This document shows, piece by piece, positions 1-9,493 of a stretch of DNA of 64,000 bases; the stretch's first letter is position 1; every line of letters starts with the position of its first letter. A program made the position numbers and the translations under genes. The DNA lies in contig NZ_JAUEQY010000009.1 of the NCBI RefSeq assembly GCF_030406325.1, positions 124,001 to 188,000 on the forward strand, given 5' to 3'. Source of the DNA: Actinomadura sp. DC4 (GTDB lineage Bacteria > Actinomycetota > Actinomycetes > Streptosporangiales > Streptosporangiaceae). The notes under the pieces were generated by a model. It was not told where the DNA came from and searched no databases. It saw only the letters and a list, made by a program, of their open reading frames with translations.

Positions 1-1
1 C

Positions 2-3000
2 ACCTCGGTGGACGACGTGTTCGCGCTGCACCGGTTCGTACGGGACGGCGAGGAGTTCCGGTTCGAGCCCGCGGACTCCGGCCTCCTGCGCGACCCGCGG
101 CTCGAACACGACTTCACCGAGCTGTACCGCTACTACCGCGACAGCCGGCTGCTGCAGCTACGGCACCTCGACGGCAAGCTCCTCGCCGTCTTTCAGACCG
201 GGCTGGAGGCCGAGCACGACACCCGGGTGCTGCGCTGGACGGTCGGCTCGGACGGAACCGTCGTCTACCACGACAACCTCGGCGAGCCGGACCACGTCTT
301 CCCGCCGTCGCACGACTTCGCGTGGACCGAGACGACCCGCGACGACCACGTCCTCGGCCGGCACCCGCACATCTCCATCGAGGACGAGGTGTTCGTCGAG
401 ACCGTCGGCGGCGACCTGACCGTCAAGGTGGAGAACAACACCGAGACCGGCGAGGGCATCTACGCCGAGCCGGTGGACGAGCCGCTGCAGAGCCTCGCCG
501 ACGCGGAGGTGCACTACGCGCGGGTCGGCGCGCTGATCCTGCTGCGCGTACGGCCGTACAAGGAGGAGGCCTGGCGGTACCTGGTCTTCAACACCCGGAC
601 CCGTGACGTCGTACGCCTGGACGGCATCGGGCAGGCGTGCCGGCGGCTGCCCGAGGACCACGGGATCATCTTCCCCGGTGGCTACTACCTGGTCACCGGG
701 GCGGCCAAGACCTTCGACACCGACACGGACAAGCTGGAGTACGAGCGGTTCGTCCGGTCCACCAACGGCGAGGACGTGCTCTACGTCTTCCACGCCCGCG
801 CGGCCGGCCGCTACCTCCTGCTGCCGTACAACGTGATCCGCAAGGAGGTCGCCACCCCGATCACCTGCCACGGCTACTCTCTGTACGACGACGGCACGAT
901 GGTGGTGTTCCGCGCCGACTCGGCCGAGCCCACGCGCGTGCACCAGATGCAGGTGTGGCAGACCCCGTACCTGTCCGACGCGTACGCCGCGGCGCAGCCG
1001 GTCGGCACCGGGCCGCTGGAGCGCATCGGCAACGCCGACCTCGTACGCGGCATCTCCGACTCGCTGTCGATCGCCCGTACGGTGGCGGACACGACGCCGT
1101 CGGCGGCCGTCTTCGAGGCGCTGATCGCCGCCTGCGACCGTGCCTTCGACCGCTATTTCTGGTTCGGGGAACAGGGGCTGCGCGAGCCGCTCGACGCGGT
1201 GCGCGGCGCCGCCGACCAGGTGCTGGAGGAGCTCGAGAACGTCCAGCGGCTCACCGCCCAGGCCGACGGCGCGCTCACCGAGGCGGCCGAGCGGATCACT
1301 GCGCTGATCCGGCGGGCCAGGAGCGAGGCGCCGGGCGCCGCCGACGCGTGGGTGACCCGGCTCGCCGAGCTGCGCCGCTCGCAGGGCCGGCTGATGACGC
1401 TGCGCGAGATGCGGTACGCGGACATGGACCGGATCGACGAGCTGGCCGGGCGGCTCACCGGCGAGCTGACCGCCACCGGCGGACGCGCGGTCGCGTTCCT
1501 CCAGACCGAGGACGCCTTCGCGGGCTACCACGAGAAGATCGCCCGGCTCGCCGCGGAGGCCGACGCGATCGCGACGGTCGCCGAGGCCGATCCCGTACGC
1601 GAGCGGCTGGCCGAGCAGACCCACGGCCTGGAGACGCTGACCGAGGTCGTCGGCGCGCTCGACGTCGCCGACGCCAACCTGCGGACCTCGATCCTGGAGC
1701 GGATCGGGGAGGTGCTCGCCGAGATCAACCACGCGCAGGCGAACCTGACCGCACGCCGCCGCGAACTCCTCGACGTCGAGGGCAGGGCCGCCTTCGCGGC
1801 CGAGTTCGCGCTGCTCGGCCAGTCCGTCACCGCCGCGCTCGCGATGGCCGGCACGCCCGAGCAGTGCGACGACCAGCTCGGCCGGCTGATGCTTCAGCTG
1901 GAGAACCTGGAGTCCCGGTTCGCCGAGTTCGACGACTTCGTCGCCGGCCTGTCGGCCAAGCGGGAGGAGATCTACGAGGCGTTCTCCGGGCGCAAGCAGG
2001 CGCTCCTGGACGAGCAGGTGCGCCGCGCCGACCGGCTGGCCGAGTCCGCCCAGCGCATCCTGACCGGCATCCAGCGGCGCGTCGGCGAGCTGGACTCCCT
2101 GGATGAGATCAACACCTACTTCGCCGCCGACCCGATGGTGGCCAAGGTCCGCAGCGTCGCCGAGCAGCTCCGTACGCTCGGCGATCCCGTGCGCGCCGAG
2201 GAGCTCGACGGGCGGCTCAAGGCCGCGCGCCAGGACGCCGGGCGGGTCCTGCGGGACCGCGTCGACCTGTACGAGGGCGACGGGAACACGATCCGCCTCG
2301 GCCGGCACCGGTTCGCGGTCAACACCCAGCCGGTCGACCTGACGCTGGTGCCGTTCGAGGGCACGATGGCGTACGCGGTGACCGGGACGGACTACCGGCT
2401 GCCGGTCCGCGACACCGGCTTCGAGGCGACCCGGCCGTACTGGGACCAGCCGCTGGTCTCGGAGACTCCCGAGGTGTACCGCGCCGAGCACCTGGCCGCG
2501 GACCTGCTCGCCGGGTCCCCGGTCGAGGCGCTGCGTCAGGCGGCATCGGACGGCGGTCTGCTCGCGGAGGTGCGCCGCGCGGCGGAGGCCCGTTACGACG
2601 AGGGGTACGAGCGCGGCGTCCACGACCGTGACGCGGCGCTGATCCTCGACGCGCTGCTGCGCCTGCACGCCGATGCCGGACTGCTGCGCTATCCGCCCGG
2701 CGCGCGGGCCGCCGCGCAGCTGTTCTGGGCGCACGGCACGACCGAGGCCGCCCGTACGTCGTGGAGCGCGCGGGCCCGGTCCCTCGCGCGGGCGCGCGCG
2801 GCGTTCGGCGACGCGGACGCGGTCGCCGACCTGCGCGCCGAGCTGAGCGGCGCCGCCGCGTCGTTCGCCACCGAGCGCGGGCTGCCCGGCGGCTCGGACC
2901 TCACCGGCGAGTACCTGTTCGAGGAGCTGACCGGCCCGCCGGCCTTCGTCACGGGGGCGGGGGCGCGCGCGGTCCTCGACGGGTTCCGGCGGGCGCTCGG

Positions 3001-4600
3001 GGACAGGCCGGGATACGAGGAGGACCTGCGCGCGCTGGAGGATCTCGCGGACCGGTACCAGCTCGTCGAGGCGTGGCTGAGCGCGTACCTCCGCGGTGCC
3101 GGGACCCCCGCCGACGACCTGCCCGAGGCGGTGGCGATCGCGCTGTGCGAGTCGCTGCCGCGCTCGGAGTCCTCCGCGGAGCTGACCACGACCGTCGAGG
3201 GGCTGCTGGGCACGCACCCGCGCGTCACCGGCCGCCGGCTGCCGCTGCGGCTGGACGAGGTGCTGACCCGTACCCACCGGTTCCGCGCCGAGCGGGTGCC
3301 CGCGTACCGGGCGTACCAGCGGCGGCGCGGCGAGCTGATCGCCGCGGAGCGCTCACGGCTGCGGCTGGCGGAGTACCGGCCGAAGGTGATGAGCGGTTTC
3401 GTCCGCAACGCGCTGCTGGACGAGGTCTACCTGCCGCTCATCGGCGACAACCTGGCCAAGCAGCTCGGCGCGTCCGGAGACGACAGGCGCACCGACCAGA
3501 TGGGCCTGCTGCTGCTCATCTCCCCGCCCGGGTACGGCAAGACCACGCTGATGGAATACGTCGCCGGACGGCTCGGCCTGATGTTCGTCAAGGTCAACGG
3601 CCCCGCGCTCGGCCAGTCGGTCACCTCGCTGGACCCGGCCGAGGCGCCGAACGCCACCGCGCGCCAGGAGGTCGAGAAGATCTCCTTCGCGCTGGAGATG
3701 GGCAACAACGTCCTGCTCTATCTCGACGACATCCAGCACACCTCGCCCGAACTGCTGCAGCGGTTCATCTCGCTGTGCGATGCCCAGCGCCGGATGGAGG
3801 GCGTCTGGCAGGACCGCACCCGTACTTATGACCTGCGCGGGAAGCGGTTCGCGGTGTGCATGGCGGGCAACCCTTTCACCGAGTCGGGGCAGCGGTTCCG
3901 CATCCCGGACATGCTGGCCAACCGCGCCGACGTGTGGAACCTCGGCGACGTGCTGTCCGGCCGCGAGGAGCTCTTCGCGCTCAGCTACGTGGAGAACGCA
4001 CTGACCTCCAACCCGGTGCTCGCCCCGCTGTCCACCCGGGACCGCGCCGACGTGGAACTGCTCGTACGGCTGGCGCGAGGGGACACGACGGTCTTCTCGG
4101 ATCAGCTCGCCCACCCGTACTCGGCGACCGAGCTGCAGCAGATCCTGGCCGTACTGCGGCGGCTGCTGCGGGTGCAACAGGTGGTGCTGGCCTGCAACCA
4201 GGCCTACATCGCCTCGGCGGCGCGGAACGACGCCTCGCGTACCGAGCCGCCGTTCCTGCTCCAGGGCTCGTACCGGAACATGAACAAGCTCGCCGAGCGC
4301 ATCGTGCCGGTGATGAACGAGGCCGAGCTGGAGGCGGTCATCGACGACCACTATCTGGGCGAGGCGCAGACGCTGGCCTCCGGGGCCGAGGCCAACCTGC
4401 TGAAGCTGGCCGAGCTGCGGGGCACGCTGACCGCCGAGCAGGGCGCCCGGTGGTCGGAGGTGAAGGCGGCGTACGTGCGCTCGCTGGCCCTGGGCGGCGA
4501 CGCGGACGACCCGATGACCCGCGCGATCGGCGCCCTGGGCCTCCTCGCCGACCGCGTGGCCGGCGTGGAGACCGCCATCACTCGGGCGGGCTCGGACTGA
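2..4600 (+). CDS. DNA repair ATPase, AAA family (5' end outside window)
   Basis: About 1,530 residues are visible and the frame is open to the left edge. A GTG lies at 8, but homologues I recall carry roughly 90 further residues before the equivalent of VDDVFALHRF, so the true start is probably upstream. The N-terminal ~370 residues are beta-rich (propeller-like). Residues ~380-780 are Ala/Glu/Leu/Arg-rich and look coiled-coil. The C-terminal third holds an AAA ATPase with Walker A SPPGYGKTT (~1170) and Walker B LLYLDDIQ (~1235). The family is annotated 'DNA repair ATPase' in actinomycetes, but I know of no direct functional proof; remodelling of nucleoprotein or membrane complexes is equally possible. 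The partner gene would be left of the window. It ends 3 bp before the convergent lipoprotein gene. Confidence 0.88.
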   Translation, partial: TSVDDVFALHRFVRDGEEFRFEPADSGLLRDPRLEHDFTELYRYYRDSRLLQLRHLDGKLLAVFQTGLEAEHDTRVLRWTVGSDGTVVYHDNLGEPDHVFPPSHDFAWTETTRDDHVLGRHPHISIEDEVFVETVGGDLTVKVENNTETGEGIYAEPVDEPLQSLADAEVHYARVGALILLRVRPYKEEAWRYLVFNTRTRDVVRLDGIGQACRRLPEDHGIIFPGGYYLVTGAAKTFDTDTDKLEYERFVRSTNGEDVLYVFHARAAGRYLLLPYNVIRKEVATPITCHGYSLYDDGTMVVFRADSAEPTRVHQMQVWQTPYLSDAYAAAQPVGTGPLERIGNADLVRGISDSLSIARTVADTTPSAAVFEALIAACDRAFDRYFWFGEQGLREPLDAVRGAADQVLEELENVQRLTAQADGALTEAAERITALIRRARSEAPGAADAWVTRLAELRRSQGRLMTLREMRYADMDRIDELAGRLTGELTATGGRAVAFLQTEDAFAGYHEKIARLAAEADAIATVAEADPVRERLAEQTHGLETLTEVVGALDVADANLRTSILERIGEVLAEINHAQANLTARRRELLDVEGRAAFAAEFALLGQSVTAALAMAGTPEQCDDQLGRLMLQLENLESRFAEFDDFVAGLSAKREEIYEAFSGRKQALLDEQVRRADRLAESAQRILTGIQRRVGELDSLDEINTYFAADPMVAKVRSVAEQLRTLGDPVRAEELDGRLKAARQDAGRVLRDRVDLYEGDGNTIRLGRHRFAVNTQPVDLTLVPFEGTMAYAVTGTDYRLPVRDTGFEATRPYWDQPLVSETPEVYRAEHLAADLLAGSPVEALRQAASDGGLLAEVRRAAEARYDEGYERGVHDRDAALILDALLRLHADAGLLRYPPGARAAAQLFWAHGTTEAARTSWSARARSLARARAAFGDADAVADLRAELSGAAASFATERGLPGGSDLTGEYLFEELTGPPAFVTGAGARAVLDGFRRALGDRPGYEEDLRALEDLADRYQLVEAWLSAYLRGAGTPADDLPEAVAIALCESLPRSESSAELTTTVEGLLGTHPRVTGRRLPLRLDEVLTRTHRFRAERVPAYRAYQRRRGELIAAERSRLRLAEYRPKVMSGFVRNALLDEVYLPLIGDNLAKQLGASGDDRRTDQMGLLLLISPPGYGKTTLMEYVAGRLGLMFVKVNGPALGQSVTSLDPAEAPNATARQEVEKISFALEMGNNVLLYLDDIQHTSPELLQRFISLCDAQRRMEGVWQDRTRTYDLRGKRFAVCMAGNPFTESGQRFRIPDMLANRADVWNLGDVLSGREELFALSYVENALTSNPVLAPLSTRDRADVELLVRLARGDTTVFSDQLAHPYSATELQQILAVLRRLLRVQQVVLACNQAYIASAARNDASRTEPPFLLQGSYRNMNKLAERIVPVMNEAELEAVIDDHYLGEAQTLASGAEANLLKLAELRGTLTAEQGARWSEVKAAYVRSLALGGDADDPMTRAIGALGLLADRVAGVETAITRAGSD

Positions 4601-4603
4601 GCC

Positions 4604-5446
4604 TCAGGCCGGGATGTCCTTCGGGTCGTTGAGGTTCTTCACGTCCTTCGGGGGCGGCGCGGTGATCGTGACCGGGGTGTCGAAGGTGGAGTAGTTCATG
4701 GTGACGTTCAGCCGCCGCTTCGTCCCGTCCCGGTTGACGAGGCCGATCTGGCGGATCAGCTGCCGGCCGTCGATCCAGACGTCGAAGTTCACGGTGTCCC
4801 CGTAGGGTTCGTTGATCGCCTGTGCCTCGGCGCGATCGGTGGCGTCCAGCCGGTTCAGCGCGTCGCCGAGAGCGAACGTGCCCTGGTAGTGGGTGGTGGA
4901 CGTCCCGCCCACCGTCTCCTGGCCGACCGCGCGCACGTCTTTGGAGGCGGTGAACATCCTGGCCTGCGGCAGCGGGTCGGTCTGGTGCATGGTGGCCACC
5001 AGGCCCATGATCGGATCGGTCGGCGTCAGGTCGCCGATCGCGATGCCGATCCACGGCTTGTGGAGGACCTGGATCAGGTTGAGGTCCTCCACGTACAGCC
5101 TGCCCCCGAGCAGCACCTGGGTGGACCCGACGTCGCCCATCGCCTCGTCGAGGTCGTCGCCCACGGTGTACGGGACGTCGAGCTGCATGGCCTGGTCCTT
5201 CGGCCTGCCGGCGACCTCGCCGTCCAGGTGGTCGCTCCTGCCGTTCACGCGGGTCGAGAAGGACACCGACGCCTGGTAGGTCGTCACGGCACCGAGCCGC
5301 TTGACCGCCCTCTCCAGCACCTGCCGAGGCGTCGCGGGACGCGGATCGCTCGACGTCCTGCCCTTCGCACCCGCCCCGCACCCGAGAAGCGTCACGAGCA
5401 CGGCCAATCCGGCGGCACCGGCCCCGTACCGGCCGGCCATCGTCAT
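4604..5446 (-). CDS. LppX/LprAFG-like lipoprotein
   Basis: 280 residues from an ATG behind AGGGGGAA (a GTG one codon upstream is equally placed). A short basic N-terminus and hydrophobic stretch lead to a lipobox (VTLLGC), so it should be diacylated and anchored outside the cytoplasmic membrane. The mature part, with a repeated 'threshold of Tyr-x-Ala / Leu-Gly-Gly-Arg-Leu-Tyr-Val' pattern and a closing Asp-Val-Trp-Ile-Asp segment, resembles the mycobacterial LprG/LppX fold that carries lipids in a hydrophobic pocket. It is monocistronic and convergent with the ATPase gene. The ligand is unknown, and the family call rests on pattern, not on a search. Confidence 0.72.
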   Translation of the reverse strand: MTMAGRYGAGAAGLAVLVTLLGCGAGAKGRTSSDPRPATPRQVLERAVKRLGAVTTYQASVSFSTRVNGRSDHLDGEVAGRPKDQAMQLDVPYTVGDDLDEAMGDVGSTQVLLGGRLYVEDLNLIQVLHKPWIGIAIGDLTPTDPIMGLVATMHQTDPLPQARMFTASKDVRAVGQETVGGTSTTHYQGTFALGDALNRLDATDRAEAQAINEPYGDTVNFDVWIDGRQLIRQIGLVNRDGTKRRLNVTMNYSTFDTPVTITAPPPKDVKNLNDPKDIPA

Positions 5447-5535
5447 CACAGTGATTTCCCCCTCAGACAGCCTTACGCCCATGTATCTGACGCGCTGCCG
5501 GGGATGTTCGATTACCTGCCGCCAAGGGAAGCGGA

Positions 5536-5573
5536 CGCCGCCGGGACCACGTGGGCCCATGGTCCCGGCGGCG
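5536..5573 (-). terminator. Hairpin terminator of the liv operon
   Basis: Perfect 14-bp inverted repeat (arms 5536-5549 and 5560-5573, CGCCGCCGGGACCA and its complement) with a 10-nt loop, starting 6 bp after the livK stop codon. There is no U-tract, as is common for actinomycete terminators. Confidence 0.75.
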
Positions 5574-5578
5574 GGTCG

Positions 5579-6886
5579 TCAGCCGGCGGGGACGCCGTTG
5601 GCCGGGGCCGGCGGCTGGGCCGTCGTGTACGGCTGGATCGCGCCCGCTCCGTCGTCGGTGGTCAGCGGGGTGCCGCTCAGCGTGATCGTGTTGCCGCTGA
5701 TCTTGCCGATCTGGGCGCCGGCGTACCCGGCGTGCGAACCCTTGGAGAACGCGAACGGCACGAGGCCGGGGCCGGTGAGGCCGCCCTTCTCCACCGCGTC
5801 GACCAGGCCGCGACGGGTGGGATTCGTGCCGGCGGCCTTCAGCGCCTGGGCGAAGGTGTACGCCACCGCCATCCCGTACACCACGTTGCCGTCGAAGGGC
5901 AGCTTCGGCACATAGGTGTCATGGATCTTCTTGAACAGCTGGACCCAGCTGTTCGACGTGTCGCCCGCGGGCGCCCCGTACGCGTCGGTGATGATGCCCT
6001 GGATCAGCGGGTTGCCCTGGATCTTCGTACCGCCCTGCTTGGCGAAGTTCTCCAGCAGGCCGCTCAGGGTCGTCGGGTCGGAGCCGACGTTGCTGACAGC
6101 GAGCTGCGGCTTGAAGTTGAGCTTCAGCGACGCCAGCCGGAACAGCGCGGTGAACGCCGGGATGGTGAACAGCACGACGACGTCGGCCTTGGCCGCCGCG
6201 ATCGCCTGCGCCTGGGGGCTGATGTCGGTGTTGGTCGGCTGGTACGACTCGCGCTTGACGACCTGGTCCTTCGGTATGTACATGTCCAGGCCCTTGACGC
6301 CGTCCTGGCCGAAGTCGTCGTTCTGGTAGAAGTAGGCGATCTTCTTGCCGGCGAAGTTCTGCTTGATGTACTGCCCGAGGATCTTCCCCTCGCGTACGTA
6401 GTCGGTCTGCCAGCCGAAGGTGTAGGGGTGCTTGGCGGGCTGGTCCCAGCAGCCGCACCCGGACGCGACGAACAGGTCGGGTACGCGCTGGGCGTTGAGG
6501 TAGTCCACGACCTTCGTGTGCGTCGGCGTGCCGAGCCCGTTGAAGATCGCGAACACCTTGTCCTGCAGCACGAGCCGGTGCACGACGTCCACGGTCGTGG
6601 TCGGGTTGTAGACGTCGTCGGCGTACTTGTAGACGATCTTGCGGCCGTTCACTCCGCCGTTCGCGTTGAGGTAGTCGAAGTAGGCCTTCGAGGAGGGGGC
6701 GATCTCGCTGTAGCCGGGGGCGGCCGGCCCGGTCAGCGGCTGGTGGCTGCCGATCGTCACCGTGGTCGCGGTGATTCCCGGCGCGGACGCCTTGTTCTTG
6801 CCGCCGCCCGAGTCGTTGTCACCGGAACCGCACCCCGCGACCACGAGGGTCAGGGCGGTCAGCCCGGCCATCATCCGTTTGATCAT
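5579..6886 (-). CDS. livK: ABC transporter substrate-binding lipoprotein, branched-chain amino acid/amide type
   Basis: 435 residues. The signal peptide ends in a lipobox (VVAGCGSG), so it is a membrane-tethered binding protein. The body is a type I periplasmic-binding fold: ITATTVTIGSHQPLTGP near the start, then the two-lobed ligand-binding domain. It captures branched-chain amino acids, amides or urea-like compounds and delivers them to LivHM. It is the last gene of the five-gene operon, and its ATG overlaps the livM stop codon (ATGA). Placing the binding protein last is less usual but occurs in actinomycetes. The substrate cannot be read from the sequence; Leu/Ile/Val is only the family default. 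Confidence 0.9.
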   Translation of the reverse strand: MIKRMMAGLTALTLVVAGCGSGDNDSGGGKNKASAPGITATTVTIGSHQPLTGPAAPGYSEIAPSSKAYFDYLNANGGVNGRKIVYKYADDVYNPTTTVDVVHRLVLQDKVFAIFNGLGTPTHTKVVDYLNAQRVPDLFVASGCGCWDQPAKHPYTFGWQTDYVREGKILGQYIKQNFAGKKIAYFYQNDDFGQDGVKGLDMYIPKDQVVKRESYQPTNTDISPQAQAIAAAKADVVVLFTIPAFTALFRLASLKLNFKPQLAVSNVGSDPTTLSGLLENFAKQGGTKIQGNPLIQGIITDAYGAPAGDTSNSWVQLFKKIHDTYVPKLPFDGNVVYGMAVAYTFAQALKAAGTNPTRRGLVDAVEKGGLTGPGLVPFAFSKGSHAGYAGAQIGKISGNTITLSGTPLTTDDGAGAIQPYTTAQPPAPANGVPAG

Positions 6887-7893
6887 TCGGTTCTCCTAGC
6901 GTGGGCCAGAATCGGTCCGGAAAGAGTTCGAAGCCCTCCTTGCACGCCTGCGGGGAAGACGAGCATGACGACGACGAGGACGAGTCCGTAGATCGCGAGT
7001 GGCAGGTTGGACTCGACGTTGTGCGACAGGTGCGCCGACTGCGCGAGGTCGCTGGCCCAGGTGGGCACCAGCACGAGAATGAGAGAGCCCCAGATCGCGC
7101 CCGCCAGGCTGCCGAGCCCGCCGAGGATGATCGCGCTGACGAGCTGCAGCGACAGGGAGATGGTGAAGGCGCCCGGGGCCGCCAGCGTGGAGACGAATGC
7201 CAGCAGCCCGCCGCCGAGCCCCCCGCAGGCGGCGGCCACGACGAAGGCCAGCACCTGGGTCCGCGCCACGTGGATCCCGGCGAGCGACGCGGCGATCTCG
7301 TCGTCGCGTACGGCGCGGAACGTACGCCCGAAGCGGCTCCGGGTGAGGTTGGCCAGCAGGAACATCGTGATGACGGCGGCGGCGCAGGAGATCCATGCCT
7401 GCCAGCGTTCGAGCGGGAACGCCTCGCCCAGCGACAGGGGCGGCGGAGAGGGCGTCACGGACAGGCCGTTCTGCGCGCCGAGATGCTTGGTGAGCGGGCC
7501 GTAGCTCGCCAGCTCGGGCAGGCCGACGGCGAGCGTGAGCGTCGCGCCGGCGAGATAGGGCCCGCGCAGCCGGGCCGCCGCGACGCCGACGAACAGGCCG
7601 GCCGCGCCGGCCACGATCGCCGAGGCGAGCAGCGCGGCGGCGAGCGGCCAGTGCCGCCCGTTGATCAGCAGCGCGGTCGTGTACGCCCCGATCGCCATGA
7701 ACGCGCCCTGGCCGAGCGAGATCTGCCCGCTGAGCCCGGTCAGCACGGTGAGCCCGACCGCGGCGCAGGCGAAGTACGCCGCCTGGGCGAGCTGCAGGTC
7801 ACGGTAGGGGTCCACCGCGTTCGTCAGCACGTACAGCGCGATCGCGGCGACCACGGCCAGGCCCGCGTGACGTACGAGAGTGTGTCGCAGCAC
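6883..7893 (-). CDS. livM: Branched-chain amino acid ABC transporter permease LivM
   Basis: 336 residues, GTG start at 7893 behind GAGAGGAG. Eight to ten hydrophobic helices are present, with the LivM signature region GLSGQISLGQGAFMAIGAY and the EAA-like loop RFGRTFRAVRDDEIAASLAG that contacts the ATPases. It pairs with LivH to form the membrane channel. The reading frame continues upstream without a stop through livH, but the RBS, start and codon bias place the gene start here, 11 bp after livH. Confidence 0.92.
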   Translation of the reverse strand: MLRHTLVRHAGLAVVAAIALYVLTNAVDPYRDLQLAQAAYFACAAVGLTVLTGLSGQISLGQGAFMAIGAYTTALLINGRHWPLAAALLASAIVAGAAGLFVGVAAARLRGPYLAGATLTLAVGLPELASYGPLTKHLGAQNGLSVTPSPPPLSLGEAFPLERWQAWISCAAAVITMFLLANLTRSRFGRTFRAVRDDEIAASLAGIHVARTQVLAFVVAAACGGLGGGLLAFVSTLAAPGAFTISLSLQLVSAIILGGLGSLAGAIWGSLILVLVPTWASDLAQSAHLSHNVESNLPLAIYGLVLVVVMLVFPAGVQGGLRTLSGPILAHARRTE

Positions 7894-7904
7894 GGTCGCT
7901 CCTC

Positions 7905-8774
7905 TCAGACCCGCCGCCCGGCCCGGCCCGCGAACAGGCCGGCCGGTCGGATCATGAGTACGGTGATGAGCGCCGTGAAGGCGCCGAGGGTGACGATGTC
8001 GGAGCTGACGTAGCCCGAGACGTAGCTGAGCGCGCAGCCCAGCACGAGCCCGCCCGCGATGGCGCCGGCCGGGCTGTCCAGGCCGCCGATGACGGCTGCG
8101 GTGAAGCCGAAGACGAGCACGGAGTCGAACTGGTTCGGCCCGACGAACACCGACGGCGCGATGAGCACGCCGGCCAGCGAGCCGACCATCGCCGCCAGCG
8201 CCCAGCCGAGCGTCAGCATGCGCCCGACCCGTACGCCGAGCAGCCGGGCGACCTCGGGCGCGAACGCCGCCGCCCGCATCTTCAGGCCGACGTCCGTACG
8301 GCGGAAGAGCAGGAGGAGCGCGACGGCGGTGGCCGCGACGGCGCCGATGACGAACAGGTCCGAGGGCGACAGCAGCAGGTCGCGGGTGAAGCCCTGGATG
8401 GTGAACGCCGGCGGGTACGAGTGCGGGGTGCCGCCCCAGATCATGCCCGCGCCGGCCTGGAGCAGGATCAGCAGCCCGAGCGTGGTGATCACCGCGTTGA
8501 GCGGAGGCCCGCCCTCGACCCGCCGGATCAGCAGTCGCTCGACCACGGCGCCGAGCACGAGCCCGGAGGCGAGGGCCGCCGCGAGGGCGAGCCAGTACGA
8601 CCCGCCGTGCCGTACGACGGTCCACGCCAGGAACGTGGTGAACATGAGCATGCCGCCCTGCGCGAAGTTGACGATCCGGGTGGCGCGCCAGATCAGCACG
8701 AGCGCCAGGGCCACGGCGGAGAACACCATGCCGTCGGTGATCCCGGCCAGAGTCAGGTTGACGAAGCGCAGCAT
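7905..8774 (-). CDS. livH: Branched-chain amino acid ABC transporter permease LivH
   Basis: 289 residues, integral membrane. N-terminal LAGITDGMVFSAVALALVLI is the typical LivH first helix. RIVNFAQGGMLMF is the conserved motif after it, and DVGLKMRAAAFAPEVARLLG is the ATPase-contact loop. It forms the translocation pore with LivM. Its ATG shares one base with the livF stop (TGATG), so translation is coupled. Confidence 0.93.
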   Translation of the reverse strand: MLRFVNLTLAGITDGMVFSAVALALVLIWRATRIVNFAQGGMLMFTTFLAWTVVRHGGSYWLALAAALASGLVLGAVVERLLIRRVEGGPPLNAVITTLGLLILLQAGAGMIWGGTPHSYPPAFTIQGFTRDLLLSPSDLFVIGAVAATAVALLLLFRRTDVGLKMRAAAFAPEVARLLGVRVGRMLTLGWALAAMVGSLAGVLIAPSVFVGPNQFDSVLVFGFTAAVIGGLDSPAGAIAGGLVLGCALSYVSGYVSSDIVTLGAFTALITVLMIRPAGLFAGRAGRRV

Positions 8775-9493
8775 CAGAACCCCAGGTAGGCGTGGCGGAG
8801 CCGGTCGTCACCGGCGAGCAGCCGGGCGTCTTTGTCGATGGCGATGACACCGAGGTTGAAGACGATGGCCCGGTCGGCGATCGACAGGGCGCTCCGGGCG
8901 TTCTGCTCGACCAGCAGCACGGTCAGCCCGCGGTCGTCGCGCATGCGGAGGAGCACGGCCATGATCTGGGCGACGAGCCGGGGCGCGAGCCCGAGCGAGG
9001 GCTCGTCGAGCAGGAGCAGCCGAGGGTTGCTCATCAACGCCCGTCCGATGGCGAGCATCTGGCGCTCCCCGCCGGACAGCGTGGTGGCCTGGCGCCTGGC
9101 CCGTTCTCTCAGCGGCGGGAACAGGTCGTACACGTCGCCGAGCGCCCAGCCGTCGGCGTCTCTCCTGATGAGCCCGCCGAGCCGGAGGTTCTCCTCGACG
9201 GTGAGTTCAACGATCACCCCGCGGCCCTCGGGTACGTGAGCCAGCCCGGCGCGGACGATGTCCTCGACGGAGGTACGGCCGATGTCGCGCCCGTCCAGGG
9301 CGATCCGGCCGTCGCGGGGGCGCAGGAGCCCGCTGAGGGTGCGCAGGAGAGTGGTCTTGCCCGCGCCGTTGGCGCCGAGGACGGCCGTGACGCTTCCTTC
9401 GGGGACCGCGAGGGTCACGCCGCCCAGCGCGCGGACCGCGCCGTACGCGACGGTGAGGTCCTCCACCTCGAGGATGTTCTTCGCCGCGCTCAT
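8774..9493 (-). CDS. livF: ABC transporter ATP-binding protein LivF
   Basis: 239 residues. Complete ABC ATPase: Walker A GANGAGKTT (~36-44), signature LSGGERQ (~138), Walker B LLLLDEPSLGLAP, and H-loop region LLVEQNARSAL, which in LivF replaces the usual switch His context. It energises uptake together with LivG. The start overlaps the livG stop by 4 bp. Confidence 0.95.
   Translation of the reverse strand: MSAAKNILEVEDLTVAYGAVRALGGVTLAVPEGSVTAVLGANGAGKTTLLRTLSGLLRPRDGRIALDGRDIGRTSVEDIVRAGLAHVPEGRGVIVELTVEENLRLGGLIRRDADGWALGDVYDLFPPLRERARRQATTLSGGERQMLAIGRALMSNPRLLLLDEPSLGLAPRLVAQIMAVLLRMRDDRGLTVLLVEQNARSALSIADRAIVFNLGVIAIDKDARLLAGDDRLRHAYLGF

Noticed and set aside
158-3277. A 1,039-codon open frame antisense to the AAA ATPase
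   Set aside because: It mirrors the high-GC codon bias of the sense gene; no RBS or family motif, Arg/Gly/Val-rich product.
4889-6991. A 700-codon plus-strand frame over the lipoprotein and livK genes
   Set aside because: Antisense to two well-supported genes with lipoboxes; the product is low-complexity.
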